64,000 nt of DNA from Thermohalobaculum sp951813525 (GTDB lineage: Bacteria > Pseudomonadota > Alphaproteobacteria > Rhodobacterales > Rhodobacteraceae): assembly GCA_951813525.2 (NCBI GenBank), contig CATOTJ020000001.1, positions 1,116,001 to 1,180,000 on the forward strand. The letters are read 5' to 3'. Positions 19,101 to 25,630 of the stretch are shown in pieces. Both the position numbers and the translations under genes were made by a program. Position 1 is the stretch's first letter. Each line of letters begins with the position of its first letter. Below the pieces are notes generated by a model, which made no database searches, was not told the origin of the DNA, and saw nothing but the letters and a program-made list of their open reading frames with translations.

Positions 19101-19267
19101 ATATCTCTCGGACCGAAATCGTCGGTCTTATTCAGTCCAACCCAAACCTGTCGGCATCTATCGATCCGGTCAAAGACCTCTCGACACTGATGGGCCTTTC
19201 ACGGTTGACCGAAGATACGCGCGCCTATCTGACCACATGCTGGGACATCGCAACGAAGCAGGGCTGA
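13196..19267 (+). CDS. Giant DUF4011/SF1 helicase with Vsr-like nuclease and DUF3320
   Basis: The gene encodes 2023 residues. In order: a small beta-rich N-terminus (about 1-140); a transglutaminase-like segment with Cys244 and His270 (TCLDTTLLMASLLEAIGL, EGHAFAGVW); the DUF4011 region from about 395 (WQRKLLDLSLRNRLLNF); a superfamily 1 helicase with Walker A GPPGTGKS at 712-719, Walker B IFDEAS (Asp1335-Glu1336), SIQGDERDV and NVAVTRARSQLHVF; a Vsr/MTES_1575-like nuclease with Asp1664, Glu1681 and Asp1683 (IECDG, followed by YHR); a Pro/Asp-rich linker of about 110 residues; and a DUF3320 domain from about 1883. The set predicts DNA unwinding coupled to cleavage. ATG 13196 is chosen over TTG 13127; GAGAG precedes it. 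A nucleic-acid repair or phage-defence role is inferred. No partner genes are seen. Confidence 0.88.
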   Translation: MVSETDPPPPTGPAQRDPPGPDQAPPVTAPEISVECAGRVNFASAQNSVPILRALRVSNPSDQDIENLTLDLSADPAFLSPRSWTVDRIDAGGHVDIGDRALSLDHTRLGGLNEAEHGSVIITLSRDGETLAVQRSPVELLARDQWGGTPEMAQLLAAFVAPNDPAIAALMKEAGRILEGGGHAPALDGYQSADPRRTYMLAAAAWSAVTALGLTYAEPPKSFERAGQKIRPPDRIHAEGLATCLDTTLLMASLLEAIGLNPAAIFVEGHAFAGVWLVDRTFASVTEPDITEIRKAIAAREFVAFETTLLTARPAASFDRAIADARKHLSEEAETEFDRAVDIARARSAGIRPLASHRAPDEAEPEGTTVAAVPLPPIPDFGLLPGELIEEVPTTAEGRIGRWQRKLLDLSLRNRLLNFSDTKSSIPFHCPDVPLLEDRLADGRSMRVISLDEENPVGERDPDLYLRETGQHIHDAFTAQALDRGEVCVPLPDREMRARLTTLYRKARSDLAEGGTNTLFLAAGFLRWKKTPEDRRTYRAPLLLLPVKLTRRSAQSDFRLTHHEDEVRMNATLLQFMERDFGVRVPALEGALPTDSSGLDLPRIFGTMRAAIRDVPGFEVSEDVALSTFSFAKYLMWKDLVDRTDRLRENRLVHHLIDHPDLAYPRDGTIPAARDIDRTYKPSDLATPLPADSSQLAAVAAVAGGHDLVIIGPPGTGKSQTIANMIAHALFQGRSVLFVAEKSAALDVVHRRLKAYGLGDASLELHSNKADRRSVLAQLGAAWDRATDATDKEWIDVTDKVRIHRDDLNAYVDALHAPGSHGHSIFQGIGIAATGDPAPLRLSFSGPEAHDPATFRAMAEAVEDIARTHRIVAGVDGLASVARTEWSHGWQNDLLGAAAGLSEAAASLSAAATSFEASLGANAPADPPLHRIEVLTDLARAIGGIAAGDFTVAASDQFETLKPKLGELGRSITKLRETEARFSARYDRDAIARMPLDQIDADWRAANTKFWPLSYFAKGKVRKLLQSYAAGGEAAPETDINALLAAKAELDRISATPLTALAKFDGVDTDTSALSHHLETAARFRTALSDFRTLATDAAALAERIDPLLAAGGDTDPAVASAKALIDARTAYGAALSQYRGIAGADPLADTPAKTIQEMTGVQQARARLPDWTLWVAAREKAEPLGLAPVITALQTGDLPHNAAPAAFQRAYMDWWLPLAMDAKPPLRRFTHWDHQDRIKRFRELDDTAQRLAAEQVIRAVAHDLPARDETPKKSELGTLKHQLSLKRPSKSIRDLIGEMPTAFTQLAPCVLMSPLSIAQYLPAGHAQFDLVIFDEASQITTWDAIGAIARGGQSVIVGDPKQLPPTNFFGRSMEDDDEDLADYERDLPSILDEVHAAGLPSSRLDWHYRSRDETLIAFSNHHYYDDGLVTFPSPDTGDSAVVFHNTQGVYARGAGRTNEIEAKAIVAMIVERLNAALTQPEDSRETIGVITFNTQQQELILDLLDAERRKAPALEWFFDEAREEPLIVKNLESIQGDERDVMCFSITFGKDAAGKMSMSFGAVNNSGGERRLNVAVTRARSQLHVFSSITADMIDLNRTGALGVRHLKAFLDYAERGPVALPEPEEVAPAQTASRFEDAVAQALRARGWQVDTRVGVSGMRVDLGIRHPDREETYLAGIECDGATYHRTGNARDRDKIRDIVLGSLGWNLMRVWSTDWFRAPGETCDRIDEALQALLAAARETDAREAEERAAEAVKAAAEEATAEATNEDSPADATPPDDPEPGSKTIPTAKDTPSEPDAGSEPEKASVPPEPDGGDDQPPIPAVDGPDDTPDLTADPTSDPNADPAADTPAAPAPQMGPDDPPGDKQDLPALDPDRFHELDYVPTLKALIAQIVADQSPIREDLLIRTIAKHHGWSRAGRRIRERINACLDGVDILTEGDNRFVWQAGTYAPATAFRGMGDRSPRDISRTEIVGLIQSNPNLSASIDPVKDLSTLMGLSRLTEDTRAYLTTCWDIATKQG

Positions 19268-19324
19268 TGGGCGGCCAGAAGGGGCCGGACGGTGGCCAGA
19301 GTGGGCCAGACGGGGCAGTAGCGT

Positions 19325-19792
19325 TCAGATCTCCTGGCCCAGTCTCGGTTTCCAGAACGGCCTGAAAAGCTCGATCTTCGGGCACCGGTTCATGACTACC
19401 TTCATCCCGGCCGCCTCGGCCAGTTGCGCGGCCTCGGCGTCCACAACGCCGATCTGCCCCCACAGCACCTTGGCGCCGATCTCGATTGCGTCCTCAGCAA
19501 TTCCGTAAAGCGCCGATTTGTCCCGGAAGACCTGCACCATATCGACCGGCTGATCGATGGATTTCAGGCTTTCATAAACCTTCAGCCCCCTGATCTCGCC
19601 GGGATATTCGCGCGGATTGACGGGCAGCATGTTGTATCCGGTCTCGTGCAACACACGCAGAACGCCATAGCTGAACTTTGTCGGGTCCGAGGACGCGCCG
19701 ATCATGGCGATCGTCTTCACTTCCTTCAGGATCGTTGCCAGATAATCAGGCGGATATTCGTCATCATGGTTCATAAAGGCCGGGGCGTTCAT
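19325..19792 (-). CDS. CoA-binding (Rossmann) domain protein, YccU-like
   Basis: A 155-residue single-domain protein of the CoA-binding family. It shows KTIAMIGASSDPTKFSYGVL (dinucleotide-type glycine loop), the strand MLPVNPREYPGEIRGLKVY, and VLWGQIGVVDAEAAQLAEAA near the C-terminus. The family binds CoA in the same fold as succinyl-CoA synthetase alpha, but most members have no known reaction. It overlaps the upstream ferredoxin gene by 4 bp (ATGA). It is the last gene of the methanethiol-oxidase operon. Confidence 0.85.
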   Translation of the reverse strand: MNAPAFMNHDDEYPPDYLATILKEVKTIAMIGASSDPTKFSYGVLRVLHETGYNMLPVNPREYPGEIRGLKVYESLKSIDQPVDMVQVFRDKSALYGIAEDAIEIGAKVLWGQIGVVDAEAAQLAEAAGMKVVMNRCPKIELFRPFWKPRLGQEI

Positions 19793-20160
19793 TCGACGTC
19801 CTCCTTTGGCGTAGCGATTCCGGGTTTCAACTCGTGCGGGGCCAACGGCGTCGCAAACGGATTGCGATAAAGCTTGTCATGGCTTTCGACGCCGATCTCG
19901 AACGTGCAATCGGTCACGGGCCGGGCCACGCATAACAACACATAGCCATCGGACAGTTGCTTGTTGTTCAGCGCAACCTGGGCCCGCTGATCGACCTCGC
20001 CCTCGATCAGTTTCGCCGCGCAGGAAATGCATCCGCCATATTTGCAACCATAGGGCAGATCGACCCCCTGATCCCGAAGACTGTCCAAAAGCGGTTTGCG
20101 CCTGTCGACCCGGCAGGTCGCACCATCGCGGTTGGCCAGGGTGATGGTTTGATAAGTCAT
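19789..20160 (-). CDS. 2Fe-2S ferredoxin, plant type
   Basis: A 123-residue ferredoxin. The cluster ligands are Cys39, Cys44, Cys47 and Cys77 (CKYGGCISC and YVLLC), the C-x4-C-x2-C-x29-C spacing of plant-type and oxygenase ferredoxins. It transfers single electrons to or from a partner enzyme. The start at 20160 gives MTYQTITLANRDG and creates ATGA overlaps with the SMI1-like gene upstream and the CoA-binding gene downstream. A short C-terminal extension of about 35 residues follows the domain. The redox partner is unknown; methanethiol oxidase in the same operon is an obvious candidate. Confidence 0.87.
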   Translation of the reverse strand: MTYQTITLANRDGATCRVDRRKPLLDSLRDQGVDLPYGCKYGGCISCAAKLIEGEVDQRAQVALNNKQLSDGYVLLCVARPVTDCTFEIGVESHDKLYRNPFATPLAPHELKPGIATPKEDVE

Positions 20161-20876
20161 GGGTCCGGCTCCAACAGTATGCCCCAGAACAACATCTCCT
20201 GCGTATTTATCGCCCGTTCGGCGCGGGCCGGTGCGAAGTCCAGTGCCAGGAGTTCCCAAAACTCATTCAACAGATAATGCCGAAGATCATCGCCATAGAT
20301 CACCGCGTCGGTTCCAAAAATCGACAAGACTGGTAATCCGGATACAACAGGTTGCGACGGCAGGAACCGATGGTTGAAAATTGGCAGCAGCGGCGGCGCT
20401 TCGTTGATCAGGCTCGTTACATGCCGCGCGCCCGCGTCCTGGCCATCGGGCCGGACGCCCCAGCGTTCAAACCAGACACCGCTTAAAACATCGGCAAGGA
20501 TGCCGTCGTTCACGCGCTGCCGCTTTTTCCGAACATCCACTTCGTCCGACCAATCCACGAACAACATCTGATCGGCATCTTGAACCAATCCCGAGCGCTC
20601 GAAATGAAAACTCCGGGCACCGCGGTCCGGCGCATTCAGGATCTTAAGATACAAGCGATAATCAGGCGGAAAGGCTACGCCGCTGTTGCGCTCCAACTCG
20701 TCAATCTCGGCATCGGAAAGGCCCGGCTTCCATTTCGTTCCGGTCAGCCAGGATGTGCCGCCGATGCCGCGCCGCTGAAAATCCGCCAACTTCTCAGTGC
20801 GAAAATCGGCCCATACCTCTTCCGTTCGCTCGCGAAACCAGCGCAGAAAATCTGGAAGTGCTTCCGGCAACAACAT
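20157..20876 (-). CDS. SMI1/KNR4-family protein
   Basis: The 239-residue protein has the SMI1/KNR4 signature LSDAEIDELERNSGVAFPPD followed by YRLYLKILN (residues about 51-80). The domain occurs in yeast regulators and in many bacterial proteins, including immunity proteins of contact-dependent toxins. Here no toxin gene adjoins it: it lies 6 bp after the methanethiol oxidase gene and overlaps the ferredoxin gene by 4 bp. A role linked to that operon is more likely than toxin immunity, but the function is unknown. Confidence 0.8.
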   Translation of the reverse strand: MLLPEALPDFLRWFRERTEEVWADFRTEKLADFQRRGIGGTSWLTGTKWKPGLSDAEIDELERNSGVAFPPDYRLYLKILNAPDRGARSFHFERSGLVQDADQMLFVDWSDEVDVRKKRQRVNDGILADVLSGVWFERWGVRPDGQDAGARHVTSLINEAPPLLPIFNHRFLPSQPVVSGLPVLSIFGTDAVIYGDDLRHYLLNEFWELLALDFAPARAERAINTQEMLFWGILLEPDP

Positions 20877-20882
20877 TCGAGC

Positions 20883-22238
20883 CTACAACCAAATGTCCGA
20901 CGTGCAATCGCCGCCCGGGTACCGGGTTTCGTGACAGCGCGAAGGCCCGTTCGGTTCCTTGCCGAAATCGACAAAGAAGTCGGGGTCGACCTGCATCCCG
21001 CCATTCTCGACATCGCAGTTGATCATCATCAGACAACCGCCGTTCTCGCGGATCTCGGGATAGAACTGGTTGTCCCAGGTCGAAAACAGGCTGGTCGTCA
21101 CGTAAAGGCGGCTGCCGTCCAGTGACAACTGGAACATCTGCGGCCCGCCGGTTATCTTGCGCCCGTTCACGGTCGGCGCCTTGTTCAGCAGCCCGCCCAT
21201 CCAGACCTGACCGGTCAGAACAGGATTGTGCGGGTCAGAAATATCGTATTGACGCATATCGCCGTGCAGCCAGTTGTTTAGATAGAGGTATTTGTCGTCC
21301 ATCGACACCAATATGGCCGAAATCATGCCCGGCAGCGGAATGGGCCATTCCGGATGCCGCTCGTTCTCGACATCGATGATCTTCTCCCACTGCCATTTTC
21401 CGGCGTCGTCCTTCCACCAATGGATGACGTTCGAACTCATGGCTGCCCCGACGAAACCGTGCGTCGAATCCGGGTTGTGGTGGAACTTCGCCTCCAGCGG
21501 GACAAGACCGTCCTCGCCCAGATACATGGTCTCGATGGGCTCTTTCTTCTCGAAATCCCAAAAGTGGATCTCGCGCCCGTATTTCAGGTGGCCGACCTCT
21601 TCCAGATCGAAGCCCGGCATGAACGTGTTCGGGGCCGCCCATTCCGACGACACCATCACGTTGTGACGGGGCTGATACCAAAAATCATAGCTGAACTTGA
21701 TGTCGCCCATCGAGTTTTCCCAGCGCCCGACAATGTTGAAATCCTTGTCCAAGTGCAGGTATCCGCCCGGCGCATTGCCCTGTGCATCGCCCAGCATGGA
21801 AATGATGATGTCCGACCCCAGACAATGAACCGTGTGCGGGGCCGACAGGTTCGTTTTGGCCTTGATTTCCGATCCTTCGATCACCTTGTGCAGCGACGGC
21901 GCGCGCGGATCATCGCCGGTGTCGACGATGTGAATGTTCGAAGTCCGCACCCCGGGTACGATCAGGTACCGCCGCTCCATCCCTGCGTCGCCATGGCAGG
22001 ACGAGCAGGCATTCCACCCCATGTGGTGCAACTCGTCCCCGATGCCTGGCATCTCCAAACGGCTGATCACCTGGCTATAAGTCGGGCTGTCTGGGTCGGC
22101 ATCGATCGTCGCCAGATAGTCCGGCTTTTGAATGCCGGTCCCGATGTAAAGCGCGACGGTGTACAGCAGCTTTTCGCGCGGCGCGGCAATCGCCTCGGTG
22201 GGCGAAGCATAACCCGGCCCACAACAATCCAGCGACAT
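20883..22238 (-). CDS. Methanethiol oxidase (selenium-binding protein 1 family)
   Basis: The 451-residue protein belongs to the SBP56/SELENBP1 family, which oxidises methanethiol to formaldehyde, hydrogen sulfide and hydrogen peroxide. Family marks are EKLLYTVALYIGTGIQKPDY, the segment GDELHHMGWNACSSCHGD (the conserved CSSC pair and nearby His) and a beta-propeller body rich in His (APHTVHCLGSD, FHHNPDSTHGFVG), probable metal ligands. ATG 22238 (MSLDCCGPGYASP) follows GGGAGA. No signal peptide is visible, so the enzyme is probably cytoplasmic, unlike the secreted Hyphomicrobium MtoX. The first gene of a four-gene operon, it diverges from an IclR regulator. Confidence 0.88.
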   Translation of the reverse strand: MSLDCCGPGYASPTEAIAAPREKLLYTVALYIGTGIQKPDYLATIDADPDSPTYSQVISRLEMPGIGDELHHMGWNACSSCHGDAGMERRYLIVPGVRTSNIHIVDTGDDPRAPSLHKVIEGSEIKAKTNLSAPHTVHCLGSDIIISMLGDAQGNAPGGYLHLDKDFNIVGRWENSMGDIKFSYDFWYQPRHNVMVSSEWAAPNTFMPGFDLEEVGHLKYGREIHFWDFEKKEPIETMYLGEDGLVPLEAKFHHNPDSTHGFVGAAMSSNVIHWWKDDAGKWQWEKIIDVENERHPEWPIPLPGMISAILVSMDDKYLYLNNWLHGDMRQYDISDPHNPVLTGQVWMGGLLNKAPTVNGRKITGGPQMFQLSLDGSRLYVTTSLFSTWDNQFYPEIRENGGCLMMINCDVENGGMQVDPDFFVDFGKEPNGPSRCHETRYPGGDCTSDIWL

Positions 22239-22286
22239 CTCATTCTCCCACATCGAAGGCATCTTGCCCGTATGTCTAATCTGTGA

Positions 22287-22296
22287 GACATATGTC
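22287..22296. promoter_or_regulatory. Candidate operator between methanethiol oxidase and IclR genes
   Basis: GACATATGTC is a perfect 10-bp palindrome in the 87-bp gap between two divergent genes. IclR regulators commonly bind palindromes in such a position. No binding data exist; the assignment is positional. Confidence 0.4.
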
Positions 22297-22325
22297 CGTA
22301 AAGTGAGAAAACGCAAAGCCGCAAA

Positions 22326-23084
22326 ATGCATCTTGATCGTCTTATGACAGTGCTCGAGGCAGTCGCCATCGCCGGACGAGCGGTGTCGGCTGGCGATATC
22401 GTGGACACGACCGGCCTGCCGCGACCGACCTGTTACCGGCTGCTGCAATCGCTGGCCGATCAACGGTTGCTGCACGAGCCGGAGACCGGCCGGTATCTGA
22501 TCGGCGAACGTCTGGTGCGGATCGCATTGCTGGGCCAGTCAGATGCCGACGTGACCCGGGCCGCCGCACCGGCGCTGAAAGGCGCCGCGATCGATCTGGG
22601 CGAATCGGTTTTCCTGTCGCGCTTTCGCAACAAGGGTGTCGAGATTATCCATGTTGAAACCCCGTCCGATCCTGCCCGGTCCTATGTTCACCCCGGGCTG
22701 GGTTTTCGCCCGATGCACGCCTGCTCGTGCTCGAAGGTGATTGCGGCCTTTGCCGAGGAAAGCTTTCGCGCCGAAATACTGGCCGGTCCGATGCGCCCCT
22801 ATACGGATCGGACCCATACCGATGCCGGGGCGCTGGATATCGAGTTCCACCAGATTCAGGGCCAAGGTTACGCCGAATGCGTCGAAGAAATCGAGATGGG
22901 CGTCTCCTCGGTCGCCGCGCCGATCCAGATCGGCAATATCGGCGCCACCTTCAGCGTCGGTGCCACTGGTCCGATCCGCAGGTTCACAGCGCCCCGCCGC
23001 GCCGCGACCGGTAAAGACCTGATCGCACTGGCCACAAAGGTCAGTGCCGCAATCCAGCTTTATGGATCTGTCCACGCCGACTGA
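22326..23084 (+). CDS. IclR-family transcriptional regulator
   Basis: The 252-residue protein has an N-terminal winged helix-turn-helix (SAGDIVDTTGLPRPTCYRLL, about residues 21-40). The effector domain carries CSCSKVIAAF and ends with the IclR pattern YAECVEEIEMGVSSVAAPI. It is divergent from the methanethiol oxidase operon, the likely target, and upstream of a cupin gene on the same strand. The inducer is unknown; a C1-sulfur compound is an inference. Confidence 0.88.
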   Translation: MHLDRLMTVLEAVAIAGRAVSAGDIVDTTGLPRPTCYRLLQSLADQRLLHEPETGRYLIGERLVRIALLGQSDADVTRAAAPALKGAAIDLGESVFLSRFRNKGVEIIHVETPSDPARSYVHPGLGFRPMHACSCSKVIAAFAEESFRAEILAGPMRPYTDRTHTDAGALDIEFHQIQGQGYAECVEEIEMGVSSVAAPIQIGNIGATFSVGATGPIRRFTAPRRAATGKDLIALATKVSAAIQLYGSVHAD

Positions 23085-23169
23085 AACCTGGCACCGTCAA
23101 CAGTGTCAGTTTGGCAATTGGTCTGCGGCAACGCCTGTCTCAGGCTCGCCTGAACGCAAGGAGACACCC

Positions 23170-23493
23170 ATGTGCACCCCACCGGCTCAAGAATCTGCAA
23201 CCGGCACTGCAAAAGGAACGTTGCTGATCGAAAACGACCGCGTGAAGGTCTGGGAATGGTCATTTGAAAATCGCGGCGACAATACCGGCTGGCACATTCA
23301 CCAGCATGACTATGTCGTAATCCCGTTGTTCGATGGAGAGCTGCACATCGATCTGCCGGGCGGCGACGAGGTTATCGCACCGATGAAAACCGGCGAGCCC
23401 TATTTCCGCGAGCTGGGCGTCGAACACGACGTCAAAAACGGCAACGATTTCCCCTGCAAGTTCATCGAGGTCGAGGTTTTGGGCAAGGCCTGA
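23170..23493 (+). CDS. Small cupin-domain protein
   Basis: A 107-residue single-domain cupin. The metal-site pattern WHIHQHDYVVIPLFDGELHI gives closely spaced His residues, and a later His is in ELGVEHDVKNG. Such stand-alone cupins may be dioxygenases, isomerases or binding proteins. ATG 23170 follows AAGGAGA. It lies 85 bp behind the IclR gene in the same direction. The substrate is unknown. Confidence 0.8.
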   Translation: MCTPPAQESATGTAKGTLLIENDRVKVWEWSFENRGDNTGWHIHQHDYVVIPLFDGELHIDLPGGDEVIAPMKTGEPYFRELGVEHDVKNGNDFPCKFIEVEVLGKA

Positions 23494-23513
23494 ACGTCGG
23501 GGCGGCGGCGCGC

Positions 23514-23532
23514 GCCGGGCATTCCGCCCGGC
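23514..23532. terminator. Hairpin between convergent genes
   Basis: GCCGGGC and its complement (23514-23520, 23526-23532) enclose a 5-base loop between the convergent cupin and CitE-like genes. It may serve both directions. No T-run follows. Confidence 0.55.
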
Positions 23533-23597
23533 AAGTCAGATCCCGGCGAAAACAGGCGCCACCCGGCTGCGCCTGCCCCAAAAATCCAGCCCTGCGC

Positions 23598-24455
23598 TTA
23601 GGCGCCCATCCGGTCGGCAATCGAAACGATCCGGTGCATGTCGCGCAGCACCGGCTTTTCGATCAGCTTGCCGTCGATCACGACCAACCCGGTATCGGCA
23701 GCCTCGAACTCGGCAATGATCCGGCGGGCGCGGGCGATTTCGTCGTCGGTCGGGGTGAACACCTCGTTGATCGCGGCGATCTGCTTGGGATGGATCGCGC
23801 CCTTGCCGGAAAAACCCAGATCACGGACCCGCGCCGCCTCGACAACCATGCCGTCCGGGTCCTGAAGGTCCAGCCACGGCACGTCGATCGCATCGACCCC
23901 AACCAGCGCCGCTGCGTGAACGACGCGCGACCGGGCGTACATAAGCGGCTCGAACGCATTGCGACAGCGCAGCTCGGCCGCCATATCGACCCCGCCAAAG
24001 AACAGGGCGTCGATCCGGGGCGACGCACGGGCGATGTCATAGACCGCCTCCAGCCCGGCATTCGTTTCGATGATCACGTGCAGACGCGTGGTATGCCCGC
24101 GCTCGGTCAGCAGATCGTCCAGCCAGATTACTTCGTCCGGGGTACGAACCTTGGGCAGCATCAGCGCGGGCGGCGGCGTATCCGTTGCCAGCACCGCTTG
24201 CACATCGGCCAGACCGAATGCCTCGCGCAGACAGTTGATCCGCACGATACGCTCGACACCGTCGTCGTCCTGCGGTTCGGAAAACAATGAAATCGCATTC
24301 GCGCGCGCTGCATCCTTGTCCTTGGGCGCAACGCCGTCTTCCAGCTCGACACAAACGATGTCGGCACCTGACGCCAGAGCCTTTGGATACATCGCCGGGT
24401 TCAATCCCGGTGTGAAAATAAAGCTGCGCCGTGGCTGCAAAATCGTTTCGTTCAT
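23598..24455 (-). CDS. HpcH/HpaI (CitE-like) CoA-ester lyase
   Basis: The 285-residue TIM-barrel protein is of the citrate-lyase-beta/malyl-CoA-lyase type. Visible marks are RRSFIFTPGLNPAMYPKALA, VCVELEDGVAPKDKDAAR (acidic metal ligands), RINCLREAFG, and MLPKVRTPDEVIWLD. Members cleave or form C-C bonds in CoA esters such as malyl-CoA or citramalyl-CoA. ATG 24455 forms an ATGA overlap with the upstream DmdA-like gene; it is the last gene of a four-gene operon. The exact CoA ester is unknown. mch, at 0.4 kb, is a functionally related enzyme but too distant to be in the operon. Confidence 0.85.
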   Translation of the reverse strand: MNETILQPRRSFIFTPGLNPAMYPKALASGADIVCVELEDGVAPKDKDAARANAISLFSEPQDDDGVERIVRINCLREAFGLADVQAVLATDTPPPALMLPKVRTPDEVIWLDDLLTERGHTTRLHVIIETNAGLEAVYDIARASPRIDALFFGGVDMAAELRCRNAFEPLMYARSRVVHAAALVGVDAIDVPWLDLQDPDGMVVEAARVRDLGFSGKGAIHPKQIAAINEVFTPTDDEIARARRIIAEFEAADTGLVVIDGKLIEKPVLRDMHRIVSIADRMGA

Positions 24456-25567
24456 TTCCGTCCCCAAAATTCAGCGCAGACCACGGCATCGCGCATCCCG
24501 TCTGCCGTCTCAACTCTCAATTGCGTCCCCGGCGCCCAATGGGCCTTGCCCACCATGGCGATCCCGATATTCGTGCCTTCCGACGGCGACCAGACAGCCG
24601 ACGAAACTTTGCCCGCCGCTTGCCCGCCGCGATCCGTCAACGGCCAAAGCGCGGCGACCCGCGGGACCGGCTCGCCCGTAATTTCAACCGGGCGGATCTG
24701 GCGTATCGGCTCGCGCCTTGCCAACAGCGCCGCATGGCCCACACAATCCGTCGCAACGTCCAGATTGCAGAACCGGCCCAGCCCCGCCTCGAACGGCGTG
24801 TGCTCCGCGCTCATGTCATTGCCATAGGATAACAAACCCGCTTCGATACGCTCGATCAGGTTGGGGCAACCGGCGCGTACGTCCAGATCGCGCCCCGCCG
24901 CCATCAGCCGCTCCCAGACCGGCACCAGATTGTCCGACCCTTCGACATGCAATTCGAACCCGCCCTGGCGCGACCAGCCGGTCCGGGCCAGAACCATCGG
25001 GCGCCCGTTCACTGGCACAAGGTGATGGCGGAAGAACTTCAGATCCGTCGCGCCCGGCCCGAAAACACGCGACACCAGCTCGTTCGCCGTCGGCCCCTGG
25101 ATCGCCAGAATCCAGACATCCGGCTCGGAAATCGAAGCATCCAGCCCGGCGCCAGCAGCCAGCCCCTTCAGATATTGCCCCATATCGCCATCGGCCAACG
25201 CCAGCCAGAACCGGTCGGCCCCCAACCGGGTCAGCACCGGGTCATTCAGCATCCCGCCATCACGATCGACCACCGGCAGATAGGCGCACTGATCGTCGGC
25301 CAAGACAGAAATATCGCGCGGCGATGTCATCTGCACCAACTGCGCCGCGTCCGGGCCCGCGACTTCGATTATTTTTTCGCCGCCCACATCCCAGACCTGC
25401 ACCGCCCGCTTCAGATGGGCGCAGTCTTCCTCCAGCGTCCCGAACCATTGCGCGATCAGCGTGCCGTTATAGACCGACCACGCCTTGGCCCCGGCCTTCT
25501 GCAAGCGCGGCAGCAAAGGCGATCGCCGCAGCCTGCTCGACGGGTTCAGGATCAACGGCTGGCTCAC
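24452..25567 (-). CDS. DmdA-like GcvT-family tetrahydrofolate-dependent methyltransferase, copy 1
   Basis: The 371-residue protein has the GcvT fold that moves a methyl or aminomethyl group to tetrahydrofolate. Segments SSRLRRSPLLPRLQKAGAKA, EEDCAHLKRAVQVWDVGGEK, DDQCAYLPVVDRDGGMLNDP and ERIEAGLLSYGNDM closely resemble DMSP demethylase DmdA of marine bacteria as I recall it. The paralogue next door is as similar in pattern, so demethylation of DMSP is possible but other methylated substrates must be considered. The start is a GTG at 25567 with GGGGGA four bases upstream. It shares an ATGA overlap with the CitE-like gene. Confidence 0.78.
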   Translation of the reverse strand: MSQPLILNPSSRLRRSPLLPRLQKAGAKAWSVYNGTLIAQWFGTLEEDCAHLKRAVQVWDVGGEKIIEVAGPDAAQLVQMTSPRDISVLADDQCAYLPVVDRDGGMLNDPVLTRLGADRFWLALADGDMGQYLKGLAAGAGLDASISEPDVWILAIQGPTANELVSRVFGPGATDLKFFRHHLVPVNGRPMVLARTGWSRQGGFELHVEGSDNLVPVWERLMAAGRDLDVRAGCPNLIERIEAGLLSYGNDMSAEHTPFEAGLGRFCNLDVATDCVGHAALLARREPIRQIRPVEITGEPVPRVAALWPLTDRGGQAAGKVSSAVWSPSEGTNIGIAMVGKAHWAPGTQLRVETADGMRDAVVCAEFWGRK

Positions 25568-25630
25568 AATGTCCCCCAAATCGGTGCCGCGCACCCTTCA
25601 CCCGCGATCTGCCCGGGCCTCGCAATCATC

